A DNA stretch of 7,139 bases from Candidatus Nanohaloarchaea archaeon (GTDB taxonomy: Archaea > EX4484-52 > GLR71): the NCBI GenBank assembly GCA_030594675.1, contig JAUVES010000030.1, positions 1 through 7,139 on the forward strand. The letters are read 5' to 3'. Below, in pieces: positions 1 to 6,408 of the stretch. The notes under the pieces are model-generated. The model made no database searches, was not told the origin of the DNA, and saw nothing but the letters and a program-made list of their open reading frames with translations. Numbering within the stretch: the first letter of the stretch is position 1; each line of letters begins with the position of its first letter. The position numbers and the translations under genes are program-made.

Positions 1-54
1 AGAACTGTAAGTATTGCCGGAAGTTGGGCAGGTAATGGCTATTGATGGAGATGT
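1..54 (-). other. Start of an Ig-like domain after a Ser/Thr/Pro linker (residues 2101-2118)
   Basis: After the linker TTSPSSSTSSDTT the sequence reads SPSIAITCPTSGNTYSS up to the window edge. The pattern 'i-x-i-t-x-P-t-s-G-x-t-Y-s' is the usual first strand of bacterial/archaeal Ig-like repeats found in secreted carbohydrate-active proteins. Only the first 16 or so residues are visible, so this call is tentative. It does show that the protein continues with further domains. Confidence 0.5.
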
Positions 55-3000
55 GGTGTCGGAAGAGGTAGAAGAACTTGGTGAAGTAGTAACAGGAGGT
101 ACAGGTGAACCAGCCCCTGACAAAGATGCTTCCTTAGTTCCGCCATACGCCCCCATATTTATCCTGTTGCCATCATTTTCCTGTTCGGCAGAATAATCAG
201 ATGACGGGTCACCGGCGTCTATTGCTGGAGATTGTACTGAATCAGTAACCCATGCAGTGCCGTCCCATCTGCCGTATTGGGATTTGAGGTGATAATCGTC
301 GTTTGCGGGATCGGTAAATAAGGGATCTGTTGAAATGGAATTGGGACCTGCCTCTGGCCAATTCGGAAACCAATTATTATAGTCATGGCTGAAGAAAACG
401 CTTCCGGGATATGAAGTATCCCAGAAAACTTGCTGATCATTTTGGAAGAGGATATTGTTCTTAAAAATTCCGCTGCCTGATGCACCGTTATATACAAATA
501 GCGCTTTCGTACAATTGAAAATTACATTGTTGTGTATGTTCCAATTATTAAAAAGGCCAAGAAACTGCAAGGCCGCAACTCCCCATCCCCCTCTGGCATT
601 GATAATAATATTTCCATAAATTTCGGCATTTTTAGGGGTTGGTATTATGGGCTGCTTATTATAATCCCACCCAGAAAAACTGATACCTGTGTGAGACACT
701 CCATCAATAAAGTTATCCCGCACTATTATGTCATCAATGTATCTAATAACAATAGCATCTCTGGCTATATAGCCCGGAGCAGGCCGGAACGTATTCCTCT
801 CTACAACTGCGTTACGTGATCGTGTACCTGATGCTTCTTGTCCAAGATATATGGCGGAATATAAAAAGCCTTCGAATGTATTGTCGGCAATGTATGTGTT
901 CGTCATACTATGTTTAAGTGAAAGATCTTGGTGTCCTAGTCCAAAAAAGTAATTATTAGTCGCCTTTACATCGGTACCCCAATAAAGCTGCAGTCCATAG
1001 TCCTGATGGTCGCCTCCATCATCATAATCATAGAACTCATTATAGCTGAATGTTATATCTTCTGAAGCGCCGCAACACAGTCGACATCCTGTCCATCCGT
1101 TCTCTTCAAAAACGCTACGGGTTACGGTGAGATGCTTCACTCCAGACATAACAATTCCATGACCATAATAAACAAACTTGATGCCCTCAATGGTTATATA
1201 ATTCTTGTTGGAAATCGTCCAACCAGTTCCTGTCCTATCCTGCCCATCAATAACGGGCATTCCATCATATCCCTGAAATACAATCGGGCTTGTCGCAGTT
1301 CCTGAATAGCTACTAATTACATGCTCATGCCCGTAGTTGCCACCTTTTATACATACCACATCACCGGCTTCTGCCCTCTTTGCAGCTTCGGTTATAGTGC
1401 ACCATGCTGTATTTTTAGTAAGGCCATCTTTTCCATCATCTCCTGAAACTGAGACATAATAGATGTTTCCGGTAACTGATGATGTGTCTGCTCCTGTGGT
1501 GCATAATGAACTTGTAGATGGTGTTTCTGAAGGCGTTACAGTAGACACAGGTGAACTAGCCCCTGACAAAGATGCTTCCTTAGTTCCACCATAAGCACCC
1601 ATATTTATCCTGTTGCCATTGTCTTCCTGTTCGTCAGAATAATCAGATGACGGATCACCGGCATCTATTGCAGGCGACTGCACTGTATCAGTAACCCACG
1701 CATCGCCGTTCCATCTTCCGTACAGGGATTTGAGATGGTAATCGCCATTTGATGGGTCAATGAATAATGGATTGCTTTCCATATTTCCTGTTCCTAAAGG
1801 AGTGCTAAAGCCATTATTCCAGAAGTCAGAATAGGTGATTGAAGTGCCGATATTGCCGAAGCTGCCTACGTTGGTTACAATGCAGTTTTTAAGTGTATCT
1901 ACGGTACCACTTGAAAAAAGGTTGTTAGCATTGTCTATAACGCAGTTTCTGATTATGTTGTTGTTTCCGCCAGTTGAAACCTTTATCGCGTCTTGACTGT
2001 TAGTGACAATGCAATTTTCAAAAGTGTTGCCGTAATTAGCAGGAGTTCCAGAACTCTCAACTGTATCATGAAAGGAAATTCCATGAAGAAACCCTGTTGC
2101 TCTGCAATTTTTAAAGATATTACGATAAGCACCATCTCTGACAGTCAAACCATGATGCCAACTAGGAACTAAACCACCTCTATCAGCAGTACAATTTATA
2201 AATTCATTGTCATAGGCACCGTGCGAGACAAAAAGGGATTCATAACAGGCAATAGATTTGCAATTAATGAATTTATTATTATGGCTGTGCGTTCCACCCC
2301 ATGAAGGGTTATCTTTAATCCCCATACCATGCCCGGGATGAGCTATTATAGTAGGAAGAGTGGGATGTTTATTTTCACAAATACAATTCTTTATTGTATT
2401 ATCATGTGAATATAATACAATAAAATGATATCCTGTAGACTTGAAGGTAGAATCCCAATTTACGTCTATAGAAAAGGATGTAGAGTCTTCTACTAAATTA
2501 AAACTAGAATGTTGGATCTGATAACTATATCTAGCATCGGTCACAACACTATTTCTTATTATGTTATGGTGTGCATGATCTAAATTAATACCAATAAGTC
2601 TAATATATTTAACTTCGACATTGTCTAAAGTATTATACTCCGCACCATTATAAATGCGAATCCCATAATAGTAGTTTTCTATGTTTATATTTTTTATTGT
2701 AATCCAACTTTTTCCATTTATTGAAATACCATCTCCAGATAAATCTCCAGCATAAATCTTCGGAGTTCCATCATACCCTTCAAATACAATGGGGCTTTCC
2801 TCTGTGCCTGAATTGCTGATTACTACATGCTCATGCCCATAGTTGCCGGCTTTTATACACACCACATCACCGGCTTCTGCCCTCTTTGCAGCTTCAGTTA
2901 TAGTACGCCATGCTTTATCTTTAGTAAGGCCATTATTTCCGTCATTCCCTGAAACTGAGACATAATAGATGTCTCCTGTAACTGATGATGTGTCTGCTCC

Positions 3001-6000
3001 TGTGGTGCATAATGAACTTGTAGATGGTGTTTCTGAAGGCGATGGCACAGGAGTTCCACATGCAGGACACGGTCCGCCACAGTCTATGCCAGTCTCGCCC
3101 TGATTCTGGATGCTGTCGGAGCAGGTGGGCTGTATTGAAGGGGGGGTCGATTCACTCACACTGGTCGGAAGCATTGCATATGGGATATACATTACTGGCT
3201 TCTGCGGCTCTGGAGGTATGATTTCACAAGATCTTGAACATGGACCACCGCAGTCTATACCTTCTTCACCCTGATTCTGGATTCCATCAAAACAGGTCTC
3301 AAGAGGTGTACATTGCGCATTACATGGACCGCCGCAGTCTATACCTTCTTCACCCTGATTCTGAATCCCATCATAACATGTTGGTTCCGGTGGAGGTATA
3401 ATCACAACATCTCTATCCATTATGATACCATCATCCCAACTGATTGGGTGGGGAAAATGATCAAGTTCACTCCAGTCAAAATAATTGTAACCATCACCAT
3501 CATCACGGTCATTAACTGCGACATCAATACCAAGAATACTTCCTGGGCTTTTTATCCCTCCAATAACTGACCAAGGGATTGCTATCTCAACAGAGTAACC
3601 ATTATCTATATTACTATTATCGCCTACAGTCCCATAAACAGTTACATCAGATATGATTTTGCTGCTCAAGTCATCACCGAATGCGCTTATCTTAAAATCA
3701 TCAAAGATGAAAAGATCTGAAACACTATCCAGAATTCCATAATTTGTGTAAAACTGGATATGATGAACATCTTCCCAGTCTATCTTATCCAGATCAATAT
3801 ATACAGCACTATCAAAAGGTATCTTTAGATAATTCCAGCCGTCTGAAAATTCTTCGCCGGGATATACATATTGGCCTATATTTTGCCATGCTGCCTGATG
3901 TCCATTGTTAACATTGCCAAATTCAAGCTTTGTCAACCTGCGGTGAGAAGCATCGCTGACATATACCCAAAAAGTGAGATAACCATCCATAGTGTTGTCT
4001 GGCTTTTCCCACCGAGATACATCAATGGGGAGTGTATATTTTCCAAGGTTTCCGAACTCTAACGGGTTTGTGTTACTATAAAGCCTTATTGCTGCCGAAC
4101 CTTCTTTATTATTGACTGTATCTTCTGTGACTTCACCTACCGGGCTGGACCATCCAAGCACTGAATCACAGGAAATAATTTTCTGTTCACTAAGCAGATC
4201 TTCCCCTTTGTAACCACTAATCATGTTATGGATATTTACTATAAAATTATAATCATCAGCCATCATTGAAACTGCGTCATCATTTAAAGTATCAATGTAT
4301 ATCTCGACAGAATCATCAAGATAAAGATGATCGTTACTTGATGTTGCGACTGCCTGAAGATTTGTATCTTTAACATCAACAGCGAAATACAGATATTCAC
4401 TATCCCAGGCACCTTTTGCTTTGGCTGTGTTGTCATCAGCACCCCTTCCGGAATCATCGCTCAGATAAACTTGAGGGATAGATGACCACTCATCAAGATA
4501 ACCGTTTATCCTTATCTCTGAACTATATGTAATCTCCATCTTGTGGTGTGGTGCGGGAGCAGTATGGACCTCATTTACCGGCCTATAATCCATATCATTT
4601 GTTATAAGAAGCCGGTCCAGTTTTGTGTTATTTTCTCTACTCATCACCAATAAAACATGCTGGCCTGCTGAAAGGTCAAACAATACAGGATTTATCTGCG
4701 GATTGAATTCTGTGCCAGTACCCCAATGATTTACTTCATTCCATTGCCAGTCATCTGTAGGATATATAGTCCATGTATTTTCCGGCTCATCATCCATCTT
4801 AACAAAAAAGGAATTGCTTGATATATCAGGGGCAATCACACTACCCCATATTTTATATGTACCTGCAGTAGGTATTGTTATTATATATTCAGCATAGCCG
4901 GACCTATCACTTCCTATCCATGAAGGCTTTATATATAAATCATTGGATGCTAACAGGTCATCTAATATCACGATGGTCGGGTATATCTCATCAGCATCTT
5001 CTGCTTCAATCCATATGTATTCCTTTATATCTGGAGTGGGACATGGAGGACAGGGACCACCGCAGTCTATACCTTCTTCACCCTGGTTTTTGATGTTATC
5101 GCTGCAGCTGGGTGGAGGGCATGGAGAACAGGGACCGCCGCAATCCACTCCGAGTTCACCCTGATTCATAATATTATCTGAACAGTTAGGCACTGGATGA
5201 GGAGTACCATGTGGATCACCTCCATGGATTTCACGGTAGATGCCCATTGGAGTGCTCAAGGTTTGTAGCGTTGCACCTGTCCTGTCATAAAGATAAATCA
5301 CCATATATTCAATAATGCCATCTTCAGGGCTTGTAAATGAGAAATCCTCATTATAGATATCTGTTGTATAAAAATTCCCATCTATACGGACAGTCATCCG
5401 CCATACACCCTGGACTGGTGCCTGGAATGTGCTTGTGTATGTTTCTCCTTCAGATATCGGCTTATTAATAAGTTCAGAATGAAATGAATCTATTTGATTG
5501 ACAACACCTATATATATGGCTTTGTTGTTAGTATCATTTTTCATATACGCTTGTACAGACTCAATCATGGGCTTATATGACTGAGACCATTGATCATACT
5601 TTTTTGATGCAGTAATGCTTGGAGATGCTGCTATCGGGTCATCATAAGTCAGCATATACATCATGCCATTAGACTTAACCTCATAGATCAGCATATCATC
5701 ATTTTCGGGAGGCACATCAAAGACTATAGTTGTTTTTCCCAGAGGGATATCATATTCAGGATGTATGATATAATCATTTCCATCACTGCTAGAGGCCGAC
5801 GCTACGGCAAACATGTTAAGTACGGAAGTTATTCCAGCCTTATAATTATACATATTGGCTGGTGTGACTTTCATCCAGGCATTATCTTTCTCTATCTGGT
5901 ACCTGACAACATTTTTGTTTTCTATTGTTCCACCATCCAGTTCAATTATGACCATATCTGCTGTGTTCTCAATAATACGGACTGAGTTTTTGACAATGTT

Positions 6001-6354
6001 GGGATTCCATTTACTGGAATAATATACATCACTGAATATCTCTCCTGCAGAATTTGGCGCTCCATTTATATTTTCATAAAGAAAAGGCGAATCCTTGCTA
6101 TATGAATGGATGAAAAACCAGAAATTACCGTTCTCAATTATTATGTCACCTGCAAAATTGTGTTCTGTGCTGCCATAGGACACTTGTGACCATTGGGCTT
6201 TATCACCCCAGGCTGCATCTTCAAAAGAATAAAATGCATTATCATATACTGTTCCTGTATCCCATAATTTTGCAGGCCCTGCTTCAACTGCCCCAGTCAA
6301 GCTAAGCAATGCTAAGACAAATACTACAGAAACTAGATATGAATTATTTCTCAT
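1..6354 (-). CDS. Giant secreted multidomain protein: CBM-like modules, Cys-motif repeats and two right-handed beta-helices (3' end outside window)
   Basis: The frame is open without a stop from the ATG at 6354 to base 1 (2118 codons) and continues past the window edge. The start is supported by a GGTGA ribosome-binding site four bases upstream and by an immediate signal peptide (Arg2, hydrophobic VVFVLALLSL, cut likely after VEA25). Domains in order: unrecognised beta-rich region 26-385; Cys motifs 391-412 and 417-438; CBM6/35-like 446-592; CBM9-like 606-985 with an inserted beta-sandwich; Cys motifs 993-1015, 1021-1043 and 1078-1099; beta-helices 1128-1598 and 1630-2080; Ser/Thr/Pro linker 2082-2102; start of an Ig-like domain. 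It is inferred to be a cell-surface or secreted polysaccharide-binding protein. Whether a beta-helix has lyase, epimerase or hydrolase activity, or serves only for adhesion, cannot be told. No membrane or cell-wall anchor is visible, because the C-terminus is missing. I recognise the modules but not the protein as a whole, so no gene symbol is given. Confidence 0.93.
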   Translation of the reverse strand, partial: MRNNSYLVSVVFVLALLSLTGAVEAGPAKLWDTGTVYDNAFYSFEDAAWGDKAQWSQVSYGSTEHNFAGDIIIENGNFWFFIHSYSKDSPFLYENINGAPNSAGEIFSDVYYSSKWNPNIVKNSVRIIENTADMVIIELDGGTIENKNVVRYQIEKDNAWMKVTPANMYNYKAGITSVLNMFAVASASSSDGNDYIIHPEYDIPLGKTTIVFDVPPENDDMLIYEVKSNGMMYMLTYDDPIAASPSITASKKYDQWSQSYKPMIESVQAYMKNDTNNKAIYIGVVNQIDSFHSELINKPISEGETYTSTFQAPVQGVWRMTVRIDGNFYTTDIYNEDFSFTSPEDGIIEYMVIYLYDRTGATLQTLSTPMGIYREIHGGDPHGTPHPVPNCSDNIMNQGELGVDCGGPCSPCPPPSCSDNIKNQGEEGIDCGGPCPPCPTPDIKEYIWIEAEDADEIYPTIVILDDLLASNDLYIKPSWIGSDRSGYAEYIITIPTAGTYKIWGSVIAPDISSNSFFVKMDDEPENTWTIYPTDDWQWNEVNHWGTGTEFNPQINPVLFDLSAGQHVLLVMSRENNTKLDRLLITNDMDYRPVNEVHTAPAPHHKMEITYSSEIRINGYLDEWSSIPQVYLSDDSGRGADDNTAKAKGAWDSEYLYFAVDVKDTNLQAVATSSNDHLYLDDSVEIYIDTLNDDAVSMMADDYNFIVNIHNMISGYKGEDLLSEQKIISCDSVLGWSSPVGEVTEDTVNNKEGSAAIRLYSNTNPLEFGNLGKYTLPIDVSRWEKPDNTMDGYLTFWVYVSDASHRRLTKLEFGNVNNGHQAAWQNIGQYVYPGEEFSDGWNYLKIPFDSAVYIDLDKIDWEDVHHIQFYTNYGILDSVSDLFIFDDFKISAFGDDLSSKIISDVTVYGTVGDNSNIDNGYSVEIAIPWSVIGGIKSPGSILGIDVAVNDRDDGDGYNYFDWSELDHFPHPISWDDGIIMDRDVVIIPPPEPTCYDGIQNQGEEGIDCGGPCNAQCTPLETCFDGIQNQGEEGIDCGGPCSRSCEIIPPEPQKPVMYIPYAMLPTSVSESTPPSIQPTCSDSIQNQGETGIDCGGPCPACGTPVPSPSETPSTSSLCTTGADTSSVTGDIYYVSVSGNDGNNGLTKDKAWRTITEAAKRAEAGDVVCIKAGNYGHEHVVISNSGTEESPIVFEGYDGTPKIYAGDLSGDGISINGKSWITIKNINIENYYYGIRIYNGAEYNTLDNVEVKYIRLIGINLDHAHHNIIRNSVVTDARYSYQIQHSSFNLVEDSTSFSIDVNWDSTFKSTGYHFIVLYSHDNTIKNCICENKHPTLPTIIAHPGHGMGIKDNPSWGGTHSHNNKFINCKSIACYESLFVSHGAYDNEFINCTADRGGLVPSWHHGLTVRDGAYRNIFKNCRATGFLHGISFHDTVESSGTPANYGNTFENCIVTNSQDAIKVSTGGNNNIIRNCVIDNANNLFSSGTVDTLKNCIVTNVGSFGNIGTSITYSDFWNNGFSTPLGTGNMESNPLFIDPSNGDYHLKSLYGRWNGDAWVTDTVQSPAIDAGDPSSDYSDEQEDNGNRINMGAYGGTKEASLSGASSPVSTVTPSETPSTSSLCTTGADTSSVTGNIYYVSVSGDDGKDGLTKNTAWCTITEAAKRAEAGDVVCIKGGNYGHEHVISSYSGTATSPIVFQGYDGMPVIDGQDRTGTGWTISNKNYITIEGIKFVYYGHGIVMSGVKHLTVTRSVFEENGWTGCRLCCGASEDITFSYNEFYDYDDGGDHQDYGLQLYWGTDVKATNNYFFGLGHQDLSLKHSMTNTYIADNTFEGFLYSAIYLGQEASGTRSRNAVVERNTFRPAPGYIARDAIVIRYIDDIIVRDNFIDGVSHTGISFSGWDYNKQPIIPTPKNAEIYGNIIINARGGWGVAALQFLGLFNNWNIHNNVIFNCTKALFVYNGASGSGIFKNNILFQNDQQVFWDTSYPGSVFFSHDYNNWFPNWPEAGPNSISTDPLFTDPANDDYHLKSQYGRWDGTAWVTDSVQSPAIDAGDPSSDYSAEQENDGNRINMGAYGGTKEASLSGAGSPVPPVTTSPSSSTSSDTTSPSIAITCPTSGNTYSS
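104..326 (-). repeat. C-cap repeat, copy 2 (pairs with 1550-1772)
   Basis: This direct repeat encodes the last coils and the closing motif of beta-helix 2. It aligns with 1550-1772 at a constant offset of 1446 bp without gaps. By eye there are about 34 mismatches in 223 bp (about 85% identity). The stretch encoding GAYGGTKEASLSGA is the best conserved. Confidence 0.88.
115..1467 (-). other. Right-handed beta-helix domain 2 (residues 1630-2080)
   Basis: The domain has the same N-cap (IYYVSVSGDDGKDGLT, AEAGDVVCIKGGNYG) and C-cap (DPLFTDPANDDYHLKS, SPAIDAGDPSSD, NRINMGAYGG) as beta-helix 1. The core is different: its coils carry Asn but mostly no Cys at the turn (NNYFFG, NTFEGF, NTFRPA, DNFIDG, GNIIIN, NNVIFN, NNILFQ). 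An acidic coil reads YDYDDGGDHQDYG, and a Cys cluster GCRLCC (1756-1761) lies near the start of the core. The domain is about 451 residues, 20 fewer than helix 1. Function is as uncertain as for helix 1. Confidence 0.83.
1261..1535 (-). repeat. N-cap repeat, copy 2 (pairs with 2767-3041)
   Basis: This direct repeat encodes the Ser/Thr/Pro linker and the first coils of beta-helix 2. It aligns with 2767-3041 at a constant offset of 1506 bp with no indel. Over 1321-1535 I count about 16 mismatches in 215 bp (about 93% identity). Bases 1472-1535 (64 bp) are identical to 2978-3041. The match weakens below base 1321. Confidence 0.9.
1550..1772 (-). repeat. C-cap repeat, copy 1 (pairs with 104-326)
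   Basis: This is the first copy of the C-cap repeat, closing beta-helix 1. It is followed within 15 bp, in coding direction, by the second copy of the linker/N-cap repeat. One whole module is therefore linker + N-cap + core + C-cap, repeated head to tail. Confidence 0.88.
1561..2973 (-). other. Right-handed beta-helix domain 1 (residues 1128-1598)
   Basis: The N-cap starts IYYVSVSGNDGNNGLT and continues with AWRTITEAAKRAEAGDVV and IKAGNYG, the standard opening of pectate-lyase-like and DUF1565-like beta-helices. The middle consists of coils with recurring N-x-F/I-x-N-C turns at Cys 1324, 1365, 1388, 1417, 1448, 1471 and 1491. The C-cap has NPLFIDPSNGDYHLKS, then SPAIDAGDPSSD and NRINMGAYGGTKEAS, a closing signature common in secreted beta-helix proteins. 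At about 470 residues it is a full-length domain. Many members act on acidic polysaccharides and others are adhesins or structural; no catalytic residues can be assigned here. His-rich coils (AHPGHGMGIKD, THSHNN) are notable. Confidence 0.83.
2767..3041 (-). repeat. N-cap repeat, copy 1 (pairs with 1261-1535)
   Basis: This is the first copy of the linker plus N-cap repeat, leading into beta-helix 1. The identical 64 bp encode the linker piece PSETPSTSSLCTTGADTSSV, including one unpaired Cys. See the partner copy for alignment details. Confidence 0.9.
3058..3378 (-). repeat. Cys motif repeats 3, 4 and 5 (residues 993-1015, 1021-1043, 1078-1099)
   Basis: Three further copies of the CxDxIxNQGE / GxDCGGPC / C motif occur here. 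Units 3 and 4 begin CYDGIQNQGE and CFDGIQNQGE, are 28 residues (84 bp) apart and almost identical in DNA (3325-3364 against 3241-3280), which points to a recent tandem duplication. Both have one extra residue before the last Cys (CNAQC, CSRSC). Unit 5 begins CSDSIQNQGE and is separated from unit 4 by a 34-residue Pro/Ser-rich spacer. The block joins the CBM9-like domain to the beta-helix part and probably acts as a stiff, disulfide-stabilised spacer. Confidence 0.87.
3400..4539 (-). other. CBM9-like domain (residues 606-985) with an inserted module
   Basis: The first half (606-728) has INGYLDEW (616-623), AWDSEYLYFAVDVKD (649-663) and LDDSVEIYID (679-688), all hallmark strands of the CBM9 / DOMON-like fold. 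The second half (899-985) has DNGYSVEIAIPWS (about 917-929), ILGIDVAVNDRDDGDG and a final acidic loop with DGI, again typical CBM9. In ordinary members the two halves are separated by roughly 20-40 residues, but here about 160 residues intervene. CBM9 domains bind the ends of glycans or occur as accessory modules of secreted enzymes. The family call is from motif recognition only. Confidence 0.72.
3685..4170 (-). other. Beta-sandwich module inserted in the CBM9-like domain (about residues 729-890)
   Basis: Between the two CBM9 halves lies a segment that starts near CDSVLGW (729-735) and ends at LFIFDDFKIS (881-890). It contains EGSAAIRLYS, YLTFWVYVSD, GWNYLKIPFDSA and IDWEDVHHIQFYTN. This order (ligand-face strands, then 'gWn.lkip', then 'i..iqfy', then a closing 'fiDDf.i') is what one sees in CBM4/CBM11-type jelly-roll domains. 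The boundaries are estimates. Domain identity is moderately sure; the nesting is judged from the CBM9 motifs on either side. Confidence 0.6.
4579..5019 (-). other. CBM6/CBM35-like carbohydrate-binding domain (residues 446-592)
   Basis: The domain opens with YIWIEAEDA (446-454), the usual first strand of this clan. It continues with GYAEYIITIPTAGTYKIWG (486-504), matching the typical 'G-x-a-x-y-x-i-x-v-p-x-a-G-t-Y-x-l' strand pair. It ends with LSAGQHVLLVMSREN and LDRLLIT (579-585), the closing strands. Several Trp residues lie between (TWTIYPTDDWQWNEV). Its length of about 147 residues is normal for the family. Known members bind sugars through aromatic residues and often carry a structural calcium. 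The ligand cannot be predicted here. Confidence 0.7.
5041..5184 (-). repeat. Cys motif repeats 1 and 2 (residues 391-412 and 417-438)
   Basis: Two 22-residue units are spaced 26 residues apart and separated by a Pro-rich PPPS. Each has the pattern CxDxIxNQGE, then GxDCGGPC, then xxC, so four Cys with conserved Asp, Asn, Glu and Gly. The first reads CSDNIMNQGE and the second CSDNIKNQGE. The even Cys count suggests two intramolecular disulfides per unit, and the acidic and Asn residues could bind a divalent cation; both points are inference. The pair joins the N-terminal region to the CBM6/35-like domain. It resembles, but is not, the CxDGxDNDCDG motif of MopE-like proteins. Confidence 0.85.
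5200..6279 (-). other. Unrecognised N-terminal beta-rich region (residues 26-385)
   Basis: About 360 residues follow the signal peptide and are rich in Tyr, Trp, Asn and alternating hydrophobic residues, as in beta-sheet proteins. Examples are IIIENGNFWFFIHSYS around 71-86 and VRIIENTADMVIIELDGG around 125-142. There may be two subdomains, about 26-250 and 270-385; the second contains GVWRMTVRIDGNFYTTD (316-332) and reads like a beta-sandwich. It is almost free of Cys, unlike the motifs that follow. I do not recognise a family and assign no function. Confidence 0.5.
6280..6354 (-). other. Signal peptide of the giant protein (residues 1-25)
   Basis: The sequence begins MRNNSYLVSVVFVLALL, followed by SLTGAVEA and then GPAKLW. 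A short basic start, a core of about 12 hydrophobic residues and an Ala-x-Ala-like VEA site match a Sec signal peptide cleaved by signal peptidase I. There is no lipobox Cys, so it is not a lipoprotein signal. The protein is therefore expected to be exported. Confidence 0.85.
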
Positions 6355-6358
6355 CAAT

Positions 6359-6363
6359 TCACC
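6359..6363 (-). promoter_or_regulatory. Ribosome-binding site GGTGA of the giant gene
   Basis: On the minus strand GGTGA lies four bases before the ATG at 6354 (GGTGAATTGATG). It can pair with the CACC core of the 16S rRNA 3' end, and GGTGA is the form often used in archaea. It supports the chosen start. The spacing is on the short side. Confidence 0.6.
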
Positions 6364-6408
6364 GACCAACAAGTTTAGAAATATCCATACATTACTTTAG
6401 ATTATAGA

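Noticed and set aside
14..819. Plus-strand open frames of 60-95 codons (14-196, 532-819) and a minus-strand frame at 219-497
   Set aside because: They lie in other frames within the giant gene, have no ribosome-binding site or recognisable domain, and are shadows of beta-helix 2.
104..1772. Mobile element or CRISPR-like explanation for the direct repeats
   Set aside because: The repeats are in frame within one coding sequence and encode beta-helix caps and linkers. There is no transposase, no terminal inverted repeat and no regular short repeat-spacer pattern.
2898..5164. Short open frames on both strands (2898-3080, 3024-3221, 3313-3570, 3871-4062, 4875-5093, 4943-5164)
   Set aside because: All overlap the long continuous frame on the minus strand in other frames. 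Repeated residues such as GGQGPPQS come from antisense reading of the Cys motif repeats.
3058..5184. MopE-type metal-binding motif (CxDGxDNDCDG)
   Set aside because: The units share Cys, Asp and Asn with that motif but lack its DNDCDG core and have a GxDCGGPC ending instead, so I treat them as a different motif.
5761..5985. Plus-strand frame of 74 codons
   Set aside because: It is antisense to the N-terminal region of the giant protein, with no start signal or family resemblance.
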